Source: CF-39 sp035651155
GTDB taxonomy: Bacteria; Chloroflexota; Limnocylindria; P2-11E
Length of the DNA: 64,000 nt
Assembly: GCA_035651155.1 (NCBI GenBank)
Contig: DASRGG010000035.1
Location: 1 to 64,000, forward strand
Direction of reading: 5' to 3'
Under the pieces are notes generated by a model. The model was not told where the DNA came from, searched no databases, and saw only the letters and a program-made list of their open reading frames with translations. Shown here piece by piece: positions 45,313 through 54,800 of the stretch. The translations under genes and the position numbers were made by a program. Numbering within the stretch: position 1 is the first letter of the stretch; each line of letters opens with the position of its first letter.

Positions 45313-45729
45313 TCAGGCGATCTCTTCGATCGCGAAGTCCAGCGCGCCCTCCCAGAGCGTGAGCCGCCCGACCTCCGCGAGATGCTCGTTCCCCTCGACC
45401 ACCGTCGCGAAGTGATTGCCCGCGAGCTGCCCGACCTTGCTCGAGAACAGCGTCGCGCCGTACGGGAACAGGATCTCCATCTCCGAGATGCCACCGGGAT
45501 AGACGAGGATCTGCCCCGGTGCCGGATGGCTGGTGTGGTTCTCGTACGCGACGCCGAGGCGGCGGTCGCCCATGGGCACCCAGGTCGACTCGCCGCTCCA
45601 GCGGCAATGGACGAGCCTGCTCCGGAACGGGAGCATGGCGCGGATCGCCGCGCATGTCTTCGGGGCGAGCTGCTCCTCCAGACGCGCGCCGAACGTGTAC
45701 GTCCCGGCGGTGATGCGAAGCATCCTCAT
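45313..45729 (-). CDS. DUF3830-like (cyclophilin-fold) protein
   Basis: A 138-residue protein with the DUF3830 pattern: LRITAGTYTFGARLEEQLAP at the start, CRWSGESTWVPMG, ENHTSHPAPGQILVYPGGIS in the middle, then YGATLFSSKVGQLAGNHFAT and a final GALDFAIEE. The family has a cyclophilin-like barrel and no established biochemical role. Its start is 23 bases from the divergent HIU hydrolase gene, and allantoinase begins three bases after its stop. The tight placement between urate-pathway genes suggests a purine-related job, perhaps as a small-ring hydrolase or racemase; that is inference. Confidence 0.75.
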   Translation of the reverse strand: MRMLRITAGTYTFGARLEEQLAPKTCAAIRAMLPFRSRLVHCRWSGESTWVPMGDRRLGVAYENHTSHPAPGQILVYPGGISEMEILFPYGATLFSSKVGQLAGNHFATVVEGNEHLAEVGRLTLWEGALDFAIEEIA

Positions 45730-45752
45730 GGCGGGCGTACGATACGCCGCCG

Positions 45753-46061
45753 ATGACGAAGGCCTCGCTGTCGACGCACGTCCTCGACACCACGACCGGC
45801 AGGCCCGCCGCGGGCCTCCGCATCGAGCTCGAGCGCGATGGCGCTCCCGTGGCGAGCGGGGTGACCGACGCGGACGGACGCGTCCGCGAGCTCGCGCGCG
45901 ATCTGGAGGCCGGCACGTACCGGATCCGCTTCGACACCGGAGCGTACGCGAGGGATGGGTTCTTCCGTCAGGTCGCGCTCGACGTCGATCTCGCCGAGGG
46001 CCACACCCACGTACCCCTCCTCCTCTCGCGCTACGGCGTCACCTCGTATCGCGGCAGCTGA
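45753..46061 (+). CDS. uraH: 5-hydroxyisourate hydrolase (transthyretin-like)
   Basis: A 102-residue transthyretin-related protein. LSTHVLDTTTGRPAAG contains the catalytic histidine, TYRIRFDTG the arginine region, GHTHVPLLLS another active-site histidine, and the C-terminus is the hallmark YRGS. It hydrolyses 5-hydroxyisourate, the product of urate oxidation by PuuD encoded at 46518. The ATG at 45753 and the uraD ATG directly after its stop show that the two form one transcript. Confidence 0.95.
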   Translation: MTKASLSTHVLDTTTGRPAAGLRIELERDGAPVASGVTDADGRVRELARDLEAGTYRIRFDTGAYARDGFFRQVALDVDLAEGHTHVPLLLSRYGVTSYRGS

Positions 46062-46514
46062 ATGGACCCGCGCGAGCTCGTCGCCGCGTCCTTCGAGCGC
46101 GCGCCGGTCCTCGTCGAGCGGCTCGCCGCGGCCGTCTCCGAGGATGACGACGCCGACGCGGTCATGCGGAAGGCGCGGGCGATCGTGCGCGACCTCGACG
46201 AGCGCGAGCGCATCGCGATCCTGGACGCGCATCCGCGCATCGGCGCGGCGCCGGGGACGCTCTCCGCCCTGTCGCGCGTCGAACAGGGCGACGCCGCGGA
46301 CGAGCGCACGCTCCGCGAGCTCGCCGCGCTGAACGACGAGTACGAGCGGCGCTTCGGCTTCCGCTTCGTCGTCTTCGTGAACGGCCGGAGCAAGCGCGAG
46401 ATCGTTCCCGTGCTGCGGGCGCGCCTGCGGCGGTCGCGCGACGAGGAGCTCGCGGCGGGCATCGACGAGTTCTTCGGCATCGCGCGCGATCGTCTCGTGC
46501 GGATCTCCTGCTGA
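46062..46514 (+). CDS. uraD: OHCU decarboxylase
   Basis: A 150-residue all-alpha protein of the OHCU decarboxylase family. DAHPRIGAAPG carries the catalytic histidine, EQGDA and LNDEYERRFGFRFVVFVNG are signature elements, and ELAAGIDEFFGIARDRL closes it. It converts 2-oxo-4-hydroxy-4-carboxy-5-ureidoimidazoline to S-allantoin, the step after UraH. The ATG directly abuts the uraH stop. Its end is three bases from the stop of convergent puuD. Full length. Confidence 0.94.
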   Translation: MDPRELVAASFERAPVLVERLAAAVSEDDDADAVMRKARAIVRDLDERERIAILDAHPRIGAAPGTLSALSRVEQGDAADERTLRELAALNDEYERRFGFRFVVFVNGRSKREIVPVLRARLRRSRDEELAAGIDEFFGIARDRLVRISC

Positions 46515-46517
46515 CGG

Positions 46518-47714
46518 CTACGGGATCGGCGCGCCCGACCGCACCCAGCGCGCGAGGAGCTCGCGCTCGCTCTGGGTCATGCCGGTGGCGTTGTTCAGGG
46601 GCATGAGCTTGCTCACGACGGCCATCTGATACATGCGCTGCGAGAGGGCCCGCATCTGCGCGGGCGTGTCGAACGTGACCCCCTGTGGCGGCGCGTCGAA
46701 GCCCGGGAAGCGGGGAGCGGCCGAGTGGCACACGACGCAGCGCGCCTGGACGACCGCCGCGACCCGCGGGAACTCGGCGGCGGTCAGGGATCCCGTCGCG
46801 ATGGGTACCGGTGCCTGAGCGACGGCGACGAGGACGACGATCGCGAAGGCTCCGGCGACGAGTCCCCACCGGGTGCGCCCGTCGTGCCGCAGGTTGAGCG
46901 CGTGCTGCGCCATCGCGCCCACGGCCATGAGCGCGAGGAGCACGAGCCAGCGCTGATCGCTGCCATACGTGAACGGGAAGTGCTGGCTGATCATCGCGAA
47001 GACCGTCGGCAGGGTGAGGTAGTTGTTGTGCACCGATCGCTGCTTGCCGCGGATCCCCGGGGCGGGATCGGGCGGCCGCCCGGCGGCGGCCGCGGCGACC
47101 AGCGCGCGCTGGCCGGGGATGATGACGAAGAACACGTTGGCCGCCATCCACGTCCCCAGCATCGCGCCCACCTGGATGTACGACGCGCGGGCGCTGAAGA
47201 GCTGCGCCGAGGCCCATGCGACGATCGCGACGAACACGCACAGGGCGACCGCAAGGACGCGCTGCCGCGACGCGAGGCGTCGCGCGAGCTGGTCGTACGC
47301 GATCCAGCCGAGCCCGAGGAGCGCGACGCTCGCGACGATCGCCTGCCATGCCTGGAGCGGCTGCACCGCGGGATCGATGAGGTACGTCGCGGGCTGCAGG
47401 TAGTAGAGGAGGACGAGCAGCGCGAATCCGGTGAGCCACGTGAGGTACGCCTCCCACTTGAACCAGGTGAGGCGCTCGGGCAGCGTGGCGGGAGCGGCTC
47501 TCAGCTTCTCGACGCGGTAGAAGCCGCCGCCGTGGATCTCCCAGGCCTCCCCGCCGACCTGGGAGCGGTCCTCACCGGCGGGCGGCCGGAGCGATCGATC
47601 GAGCGCGATGAAGTAGAAGGACGCGCCGACCCAGGCGATGGCCGCGACGATGTGCGCCCAGCGCACGAGAAGATGCAGCCAGTCTTCGAGGTAGGCCGCG
47701 AGGACCGGATCCAA
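46518..47714 (-). CDS. puuD: Membrane urate hydroxylase with C-terminal cytochrome c
   Basis: A 398-residue PuuD-type protein. About eight transmembrane helices (residues 15-310) include the conserved HIVAAIAWVGASFYFIALD near the start and SVHNNYLTLPTVF in a loop. The last 85 residues are a cytochrome c domain with heme motif ARCVVCHSAAP and a likely axial methionine in VVSKLMPLNN. It oxidises urate to 5-hydroxyisourate and sends electrons to the respiratory chain instead of making hydrogen peroxide. Start is TTG at 47714. UraH and UraD, the next two steps, are encoded convergently beside it. Confidence 0.92.
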   Translation of the reverse strand: MDPVLAAYLEDWLHLLVRWAHIVAAIAWVGASFYFIALDRSLRPPAGEDRSQVGGEAWEIHGGGFYRVEKLRAAPATLPERLTWFKWEAYLTWLTGFALLVLLYYLQPATYLIDPAVQPLQAWQAIVASVALLGLGWIAYDQLARRLASRQRVLAVALCVFVAIVAWASAQLFSARASYIQVGAMLGTWMAANVFFVIIPGQRALVAAAAAGRPPDPAPGIRGKQRSVHNNYLTLPTVFAMISQHFPFTYGSDQRWLVLLALMAVGAMAQHALNLRHDGRTRWGLVAGAFAIVVLVAVAQAPVPIATGSLTAAEFPRVAAVVQARCVVCHSAAPRFPGFDAPPQGVTFDTPAQMRALSQRMYQMAVVSKLMPLNNATGMTQSERELLARWVRSGAPIP

Positions 47715-47749
47715 GGCGGCCTAGGGTAGGCCGGCGCGAGCCGCCGCGG

Positions 47750-48340
47750 CTAGGAGAGTCCCCCGAGGCCGAGGAGCGCCCTGGCATGCTCGATCTCGCC
47801 GAGGTGACGCGCGGCGTGCTGGAACAAGAACGCCTCGCACACGTCCGCGACGGTGATCGGCCCCGACGGCACGAGGAGACCGAGGAACGAGCTCGTACCC
47901 AGATCCGGCCGCCCGCCGCCGAACGCGTCGCGGTCGAAGAGCGCGAGGGGGGCGTTCTCGAGCGCGCTCTCGGTCTTCGCGAAGACCGCGCTCTGGTACT
48001 CGCGCCAGGCGTCCATGTCGCCGATGCGGATGCGCTCGGCCTCCTCCATCGGCGTGCCGCGGAACGGAAGCGCTCCGGCCAGGCGCACGCGCTCGGCCCA
48101 GGCGGCGCTCTCCCACAGGCTCGGCGCCCCGTCCGCGAGGAAGCGGCTCGCGGAGCGGTCCTGACTGCCGACGACGTGCGCGAGGCTGAACGCGATCGGC
48201 AGCACGCCCTTCCGCTCGACCCGATTCACCTGATCGGTCGTGAGGTCGGCGATCGCGAGGTCGAGCATGTCGTTCATCGCGGTCACGCGCGCGGTGATCG
48301 ACGAGCGCCAGGCCTCGGTCGCGGGAGGCTTCTGCGACAT
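47750..48340 (-). CDS. DinB-like four-helix protein
   Basis: A 196-residue protein with the DinB/YfiT helical fold: the AHVVGSQDRSASRFL helix has the first likely metal histidine, and FLFQHAARHLGEIEHAR the pair typical of the C-terminal helix. Proteins of this superfamily are often metal-dependent thiol transferases or of unknown role. ATG at 48340 lies behind GGGAGG and removes a meaningless N-terminal extension. It lies in the minus-strand series after the CNB-domain gene, ten bases away. No clue to the substrate. Confidence 0.75.
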   Translation of the reverse strand: MSQKPPATEAWRSSITARVTAMNDMLDLAIADLTTDQVNRVERKGVLPIAFSLAHVVGSQDRSASRFLADGAPSLWESAAWAERVRLAGALPFRGTPMEEAERIRIGDMDAWREYQSAVFAKTESALENAPLALFDRDAFGGGRPDLGTSSFLGLLVPSGPITVADVCEAFLFQHAARHLGEIEHARALLGLGGLS

Positions 48341-48350
48341 GGATCCGAGT

Positions 48351-49310
48351 CTACGTGTCGCGGATCTGCGCGAGACCGGCGGCGACCAGCATGGCGAGGC
48401 CCTCGACGACCTCGCCACGCGTGCGGCCCGATCCGCGCACGAGCGCCGCCACGTCGGTCCGGCCGTCGAGGCGCGGAACGAGCGCGGCCACGTGCCCCGA
48501 GACGACGGCGCGGTGCGACGCGTCGTGCACGAGCGCGCCACCGAGCTCCGCATCGGGCACCGTCACGACGCCGGGGACCGCGCGGACGCGCGCGCGATCG
48601 TCGAGACGCGCCGCGACCTCGCGGACGCGCTCCTGATGGTGGAGGATCTCCGCCGCCACGTCCGACATCCGGAGCTCGTAGATCGAGGTCTCGCCGACGG
48701 CGGCGTAGCGCTCTCCGCGCTCGCGCTGCACGAAGTCGCCGGCGGAGGTCCGCTCGCCGTCGCGCTGCCGCTCGACCGTCCCGCGGCGGACGAGATAGAG
48801 GTCGTCGTCCCCACCCTCGATGAGCTGGTCGGGCGCGAGGTCCCGCGGGCGGAGGCGCGACACGAGCGACGCGACGATCTCGGCGGGGAGATCGCGCAGC
48901 GGACTGCGTCGTTTGAGGAACGCGTCCGCGAGGAGCAGATCGGCGCGCTCGCGCATCGCGGCGGCGAAGAGCGGCTGCTCGGCCATGAGACGGCGCAGCT
49001 CCACGCCCGGCAGCCTCAGCAGCGAGCAGCGCGTGTCGGCGACGACCGTGGCGCTGCGGTCGGTGTCCATCACGACCGCCATCTCGCCCACCAGGGCGGG
49101 CGCGCCGACCATCGCGAGCGTCCGACCCTCGCCCTGAGCGACGATGCGGAGCGATCCCTCGACGAGCAGGTACGCGTCCTCGTCGCCGCGGCGCTCCTCG
49201 ATCAGCACCTCGCCCTCCCGAAGCCGAACCTCGCGCGCGCGCGACCGCAGCTGCTGACGCGCGGCGGGGGCGAGGAGGAGGAACGGTCCGAAGCGCAGCG
49301 CGCTATGCAC
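48351..49310 (-). CDS. Cyclic nucleotide-binding-domain protein
   Basis: A 319-residue protein. Residues about 15-135 form a CNB domain: VLIEERRGDEDAYLLVEGSL, then ALVGEMAVVMDTDRSATVVA, the phosphate-binding-cassette region with GEMAV and an arginine. Residues about 140-235 look like a second, more worn CNB fold (DQLIEGGDDDLYLVRRGTV). The C-terminal 80 residues are alpha/beta with no helix-turn-helix I can defend, so it may not be a transcription factor. GTG start at 49310. It follows pyrD by 49 bases in the same direction and may be read through from the pyrimidine operon. Confidence 0.7.
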   Translation of the reverse strand: MHSALRFGPFLLLAPAARQQLRSRAREVRLREGEVLIEERRGDEDAYLLVEGSLRIVAQGEGRTLAMVGAPALVGEMAVVMDTDRSATVVADTRCSLLRLPGVELRRLMAEQPLFAAAMRERADLLLADAFLKRRSPLRDLPAEIVASLVSRLRPRDLAPDQLIEGGDDDLYLVRRGTVERQRDGERTSAGDFVQRERGERYAAVGETSIYELRMSDVAAEILHHQERVREVAARLDDRARVRAVPGVVTVPDAELGGALVHDASHRAVVSGHVAALVPRLDGRTDVAALVRGSGRTRGEVVEGLAMLVAAGLAQIRDT

Positions 49311-49359
49311 GTGCCATCTCGCTCCGAGCGTAGCCGGAGCGCGCGCCGCGTGTGCTCGC

Positions 49360-50553
49360 TCAGTCGGGGGATGCGCGTGGTGGGAGTGCGGCGCCGATGA
49401 CGTCGCGTATCGAGGTGAGCCCGTTCTCGCGCACGTACGCCGCGAGCTCTTCGATCACGCGGAGCGGAGCCGTCGGGTCGGCGAACGTCGCGGTCCCGAC
49501 CTGGACCGCGGACGCGCCGGCCATGAGGAACTCGAGCGCGTCCCGCCCGCTCGTGACGCCGCCCGCGCCGATGATCGGGATCGAGACGGCCTGCGCGACC
49601 TGATACGTGAGGTGCACGGCGATCGGGCGTATCGCCGGGCCGGAGAGACCCCCCGAGCCCGTTCCCAGGACCGGCCGCCGCTTCGCGACGTCGACGCGCA
49701 TGCCGAGGACGGTGTTGATCGCGGTGAGCGCGTCCGCGCCCGCGGCCTCGACCGCGCGCGCGACCGCGACGACGTCCGGCGCGTTCGGCGTGAGCTTCAC
49801 GATGATCGGAAGGTCCGTCGCCCGGCGCACGGCGCGCGTGACCTCGGCCGCGAGCTCCGGATCGCAGCCGAAGAGCATGCCGCCCTTCACGTTCGGGCAC
49901 GAGACGTTCAGCTCGAACGCGACGACGCCCGGCGTCGACGCGAGCGCCTCGACGACGAAGACGTAGTCGTCGACGCTGTAGCCGGCGACGTTCACGATGA
50001 CCGGGACCGCGAGCTTCGCCCACTTCGGGCCGTACGTCCGCGCGACCTCGAGGGCGCCCGGGTTCTCGAGGCCGATCGAGTTCAGGATGCCCGCGGGCGT
50101 CTCGGCGATGCGGTACTGCGGATTGCCGGGCCGGGCGCCGCGGGTCGTGCCCTTGTTCACGAACGCGCCGAGGCGAGAGACGTCGATGAGCTCGGCGTAC
50201 TCGACGCCCTGCCCGAACGTCCCCGACGCGGCGAGAACGGGATTCTTCAGCCGAAGGCCGCGTGCGGCCTCGACCTCGAGGTCCACGCCGTGCTCCGGAA
50301 GCACGTCACGAGGACCGGGCGCGACCATCGGCACCTCGGCGAGCCGCTCCGCGTCGATGGTCACGGGCGGCGCGGCCTCGGCGCGATCGGGCTCGCCGGT
50401 GGCCGCCTCGACGATGGACGCGCCGTCGAGCGCCGCGAGCTCGACGGTGTCGCGCTCCTCCTCGCGCTCGCTCGCGGTCTCGAGCCGCTCTTCCGGCGAG
50501 CGCTTCACCTCGTACGGCCGCTCCACGCGCTTCCGCGGGGCGCGCCAGGGCAT
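49360..50553 (-). CDS. pyrD: Dihydroorotate dehydrogenase class 1B, catalytic subunit, with N-terminal extension
   Basis: A 397-residue protein. The FMN barrel begins at about residue 95 (GLRLKNPVLAASGTFG) and has the class 1 active-site cysteine in ELNVSCPNVKGG, plus NTVLGMRVD, GGLSGPAIRP and IIGAGGVTSG. It oxidises dihydroorotate to orotate and passes electrons to PyrK, encoded just upstream. The ATG at 50553 overlaps the pyrK stop (TGATG), but it adds a charged Glu/Arg-rich leader of about 75-90 residues not usual in PyrD. An ATG at 50328 would give a normal 322-residue enzyme. Confidence 0.9.
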   Translation of the reverse strand: MPWRAPRKRVERPYEVKRSPEERLETASEREEERDTVELAALDGASIVEAATGEPDRAEAAPPVTIDAERLAEVPMVAPGPRDVLPEHGVDLEVEAARGLRLKNPVLAASGTFGQGVEYAELIDVSRLGAFVNKGTTRGARPGNPQYRIAETPAGILNSIGLENPGALEVARTYGPKWAKLAVPVIVNVAGYSVDDYVFVVEALASTPGVVAFELNVSCPNVKGGMLFGCDPELAAEVTRAVRRATDLPIIVKLTPNAPDVVAVARAVEAAGADALTAINTVLGMRVDVAKRRPVLGTGSGGLSGPAIRPIAVHLTYQVAQAVSIPIIGAGGVTSGRDALEFLMAGASAVQVGTATFADPTAPLRVIEELAAYVRENGLTSIRDVIGAALPPRASPD

Positions 50554-51377
50554 CAGCGCACACCCACCGTCGCGGGCTCGCCCGCCTCGAACGCCACGTC
50601 GCCCAGCGGGAACACCGGACCCTCGCGGCACACCCGCGCGTTGCCGTGCGCGGTGACGATCACGCACGCGCGGCAGACGCCCATGGCGCAGCCCATGTGC
50701 TGCTCGACCGCGATCTGCGCTTCGAGCAGCGGCCGCCGCCCGGCGACGACCGGCCCGCGCGCCGCGTCGTCGCGCATGCGCCCGATCGCCGCGAGCATCG
50801 GCCACGGCCCGCACGCGAGCACCTGATCGGCCCAGGCGAGGAGATCGGGCATGACGTCGGTGACGCGCCCGCGCACGCCGAACGAGCCATCCTCCGTCGT
50901 CGTCACGTACTCGACGCCCGTGGGGAGCCGCTCGGACGGCCAGAGGTACGCGACGCTCCGTCCGCCCATGACCAGGGTGACGTTGCGGCGCGACGCCTCC
51001 TGCTCGGCGATCACGCGCATCGGCGCGATGCCGGTGCCGCCCGCGACGAGCAGCAGATTGCGGGTGTCGCGCGTCACCACGAACGCCGTGCCGAGGGGCC
51101 CGAGGAGGTCGAGGACGTCGCCCGCACGCCGTTCGGCGATCCATTCGCCGCCGGTGCCGAGCGGCTTCACGACGAGCTCGATGTCGCCGGCGCGGCGGTC
51201 GATCCGGCAGAACGAGTACGGGCGCCGGAGCAGCGGATCCCAGCCGCGGCCCGGCCGGACGTGCACGAACTGACCGGGATTCGCGCGCTCGGCGATCCCC
51301 GGCGCGTGGACCGTGAGCAGCGTGCCGAGCTCGCCGATGCCGGTGCGCGCGACGACGCGGCCGTCCTCCAGGATCAC
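50553..51377 (-). CDS. pyrK: Dihydroorotate dehydrogenase electron-transfer subunit
   Basis: A 274-residue FAD and 2Fe-2S protein. RRPYSFCRID binds FAD, LLVAGGTGIAPMRVIAE lies in the NAD-binding domain, and the C-terminal cluster has CAMGVCRACV and a last cysteine in VCREG. It passes electrons from PyrD to NAD+. I used the GTG at 51377, which overlaps the stop of the VOC gene (GTGA); an upstream in-frame start would overlap that gene by about 50 nt. Full length for the family. Confidence 0.92.
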   Translation of the reverse strand: MILEDGRVVARTGIGELGTLLTVHAPGIAERANPGQFVHVRPGRGWDPLLRRPYSFCRIDRRAGDIELVVKPLGTGGEWIAERRAGDVLDLLGPLGTAFVVTRDTRNLLLVAGGTGIAPMRVIAEQEASRRNVTLVMGGRSVAYLWPSERLPTGVEYVTTTEDGSFGVRGRVTDVMPDLLAWADQVLACGPWPMLAAIGRMRDDAARGPVVAGRRPLLEAQIAVEQHMGCAMGVCRACVIVTAHGNARVCREGPVFPLGDVAFEAGEPATVGVR

Positions 51378-51808
51378 CGCAGGGTCCCGACCGCGAAGGT
51401 GTAGCCGTCGGGGTCCTCGACGATGCACTCGCGCCAGCCGTGGGCGGTGTCGTGCGCCGCGACGAGGACCACCCGACCCTGTTCGCGGGCGCGCCGCTCG
51501 GCCGTGTCCGGGTCGACGCCGAGGATCCGCAGCTCCGCGCCGAAGCCGCGCTTCCCGGGCTCGCCGAGGCGGACCGCCCAGGGCATGCCGTCGTAGGTGT
51601 GGTCGGCGTGGAGCTGCACCCGCACGCCGTCGCGCTCGAGCGCGGCGAAGTCCACGTCGGAATAGTGGACGTGGAGCCCGAGCACCTCGCTGTAGAAGGG
51701 CAGGCTCTTCGCGACGTCGCGCACGAGCAGGTTGAGCGAGAGGCCGTGCAGCGTGCGCCCGTACTCCGCCGCGGTCATCCAGGGCTCGCCCGTGCGCTTC
51801 TTCGTCAC
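51374..51808 (-). CDS. VOC/glyoxalase-superfamily protein
   Basis: A 144-residue protein with two beta-alpha-beta-beta-beta modules: LNLLVRDVAKSLPFYSEVLGL in the first, and VEDPDGYTFAVGTL at the end, as in glyoxalase/bleomycin-resistance proteins. Possible metal ligands are the early histidine in TLHGLSLN and the late glutamate in CIVEDPDG. It is inserted between carB and pyrK, one base after the carB stop and overlapping pyrK by 4 nt, so it is expressed with the pyrimidine genes, but a link to that pathway is not known to me. Start is GTG. Confidence 0.8.
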   Translation of the reverse strand: MTKKRTGEPWMTAAEYGRTLHGLSLNLLVRDVAKSLPFYSEVLGLHVHYSDVDFAALERDGVRVQLHADHTYDGMPWAVRLGEPGKRGFGAELRILGVDPDTAERRAREQGRVVLVAAHDTAHGWRECIVEDPDGYTFAVGTLR

Positions 51809-51809
51809 G

Positions 51810-54800
51810 CTAATCCGCCGCCGTCGCGGTCTGGGGCTCGCGGTACGCGACCAGCGGCGCCACGTCGTACGTTACCGCCGACGCGCGGAGCGCGGTCACC
51901 ACCGCGAGCGCGGTGTCGAGCGAGGTGAGGCACGGCACGCGCGCCTCCACCGCCGCGCGCCGGATGAGGAACCCGTCGCGGTCGACGTTCTTGCCGAGCG
52001 TCGGCGTGTTCACCACGGCCGCGCACGTCCCCGAGCGGATCACCTTCAGGATTTCGTCCGTCCCCTCGGCGAGCTTTCCCACCTCGCGCACGTCGATGCC
52101 GAGCGAGCGGATGAGCGCCGCGGTCCCGCGCGTCGCGACGAGATCGTAGCCGAGCCAATGGAAGCCCTCGATGATCGGTACGACCTCGTCCTTGTCCTTG
52201 TCGGCGACGGTGACGAGGACAGAGCCGCTCGGCATCGGCGCGAGACCCGCGGCGACCAGGCTCTTCCAGAGGGCCGGCGGCAGCGAGCGGTCGACGCCCA
52301 TGACCTCGCCGGTGCTCTTCATCTCCGGCCCGAGGTAGGTGTCCACGTCGAGCAGCTTCGCCATGGAGAAGACCGGCGCCTTGATCGCGACGAGCGGCTG
52401 GTCGGGCCAGATGCCGTCCGCGCGCGCGTAGCCCTGCGCCGCGAGCGTCGAGCCCAGCGCGATGCCGACCGCGAGGGAGACGAGCGGCACGCCGGTCACC
52501 TTCGTGAGGAACGGGACGGTGCGCGAGCTGCGTGGGTTCACCTCCAACACCCAGATCCTCGGGGGGGCCTCGGGGGACGAAGCCCCCTGGTGGTCGTCCT
52601 CGACGATGAACTGGATGTTCAGCAGGCCGCGCACCGGCAATGACCGCGCGAGCAGCGCGGTGAGCTCGACGATCGTCGCGCGCTCCGCGGGGAGCAGGTT
52701 CTGCGCCGGATACATCGCGTACGAGTCGCCGGAGTGCACGCCGGCGCGCTCGATGTGCTCCATGATCCCGGCGACGAGCGTGTCCGTGCCGTCGGAGACC
52801 GCGTCGACCTCGACCTCCTTGCCGCGAAGGTACTTGTCGACGAGGACGCGCCCCGTTCCCGCCTCGAGCGCGGCGTGGAAGTACCGCTCGAGGTCCTCCG
52901 GCGCGTACACGATCTCCATGCCGCGCCCGCCGAGCACGTACGAGGGCCGCACCAGCACCGGATAGCCGATGTCCGCCGCGATCGCGAGCGCCTCCGAGAG
53001 CGACGCCGCGGTGCCGCCGGGCGGCTGCGGCACGCCGAGCGCGTCGGCGAACTCATGGAAGCGGCGGCGGTCTTCGGCGAGCGCGATGGCGTCGGCGGAC
53101 GTTCCCGCGATGCGCCCGCCGATGACAGCGATGCGGTCGGCGATGTTGAGCGCGGTCTGCCCGCCGAACTGCGTGAGCACCTGCCCCGCGCCGCGCTCGT
53201 CCTCCGCAGCGACGCCCTCGTTCTCGAGCACCGACGCGATGGACTCCTCGTCGAGCGGATCGAAGTAGAGGCGGGCGCTCGCGTCGAAGTCGGTCGAGAC
53301 CGTCTCCGGATTGCTGTTCACCATGATCGGCGCGACGCCACGCTCGCGGAGCGCGGTCGCGGCCTGCACGCAGCAGCAGTCGAACTCGATGCCCTGGCCG
53401 ATGCGGATCGGACCGGAGCCGATGATGATCGCCTTGTCGCCCGGCAGGGCCTCCGCCTCGTTCTCCTGCTCGAAGGTCGAGTAGAAGTACGGCGTCACCG
53501 CCTCGAACTCCGCGGCGCAGGTGTCGACCATCTTGTAGACCGGCCGGATCCCCCACTGCGTGCGCAGGCGGCGCACGTCCGCGGCGAGCATCCCGGTGAG
53601 CGTCGCGATGTCCGAGTCGCCGAAGCCGAGTCGCTTCGCGCGTCGCAGCAGGTCGGGCGTCGGCGTCTTGCCCTGCAGCTCGTCCTCGGCGAACCGGACG
53701 ATCGCCGACATCTTGCGCAGGAACCACCGGTCCACGCGCGTGCGCTCGTGCAGCTCTTCGACGCTCGCGCCGCGACGCAACGCGGCGAAGATCCGCCAGA
53801 GTCGGTCGTCGGTGGGCGAGCCCGACAGGAAGCGGTCGACGAACACGGTCGGGTCGCTCACCTCGACCCACGCGGGCGACTCCCACAGCAAACCCTGGCC
53901 CTTCACCTCGAGCGAGCGGAGCGCCTTCTGCAGTGAGGCCTCGAAGGTGCGGTCGATCGCCATGACCTCACCCGTCGCCTTCATCTGCGTGCCGAGAGCG
54001 CGGTCCGCGCCCGGGAACTTGTCGAAGGGCCAGCGCGGGATCTTGGTCACGACGTAGTCGAGCGCGGGCTCGAATGCCGCCGAGGTCTTCTTGGTCACGG
54101 CGTTCGGGATCTCGTCGAGACGCTTCCCGATCGCGATCTTCGCGGCGACGCGCGCGATCGGATACCCGGTGGCCTTCGACGCGAGCGCCGAGGACCGCGA
54201 CACGCGCGGATTCACCTCGATGACGTGATACGGCGTCTGGGCCTCGGGATCCGCGCTCGGGGAGCGGTCGGGGTGCAGCGCGAACTGCACGTTGCAGCCG
54301 CCCTCGATGCCGAGCGCGCGGATGATCCGCAGCGCCGCGCTGCGGAGCATCTGGTACTCCTTGTCGGTCAGCGTCTGCGACGGCGCGACGACGATCGAGT
54401 CGCCGGTGTGCACGCCCATCGGATCGAGGTTCTCCATGTTGCAGACGGTGATGCAGGTGTCGGCGCCGTCCCGCATGACCTCGTACTCGATCTCCTTCCA
54501 TCCGACGAGCGAGCGCTCCACGAGCACCTGCCCGATCGGCGACGCCGAGATGCCGCGCGACGCGACGCGCACCAGCTCGTCGCGGTCGTGCGCGAAGCCG
54601 CCGCCGGTGCCGCCGAGCGTGAACGCCGGACGGATGACGAGCGGGAACCCGACGCGCTCGGCGAACGCGGTCGCGTCGTCGACGCTGCGCGCCGTGATCG
54701 ATTCGGGCACCGGCTCGCCGATGGAGAGGAGCAGCTCCTTGAAGGCCTCGCGGTCCTCGGCCTGCTGGATCGCGCGGAGCGGCGTGCCGAGGAGCCGTAC

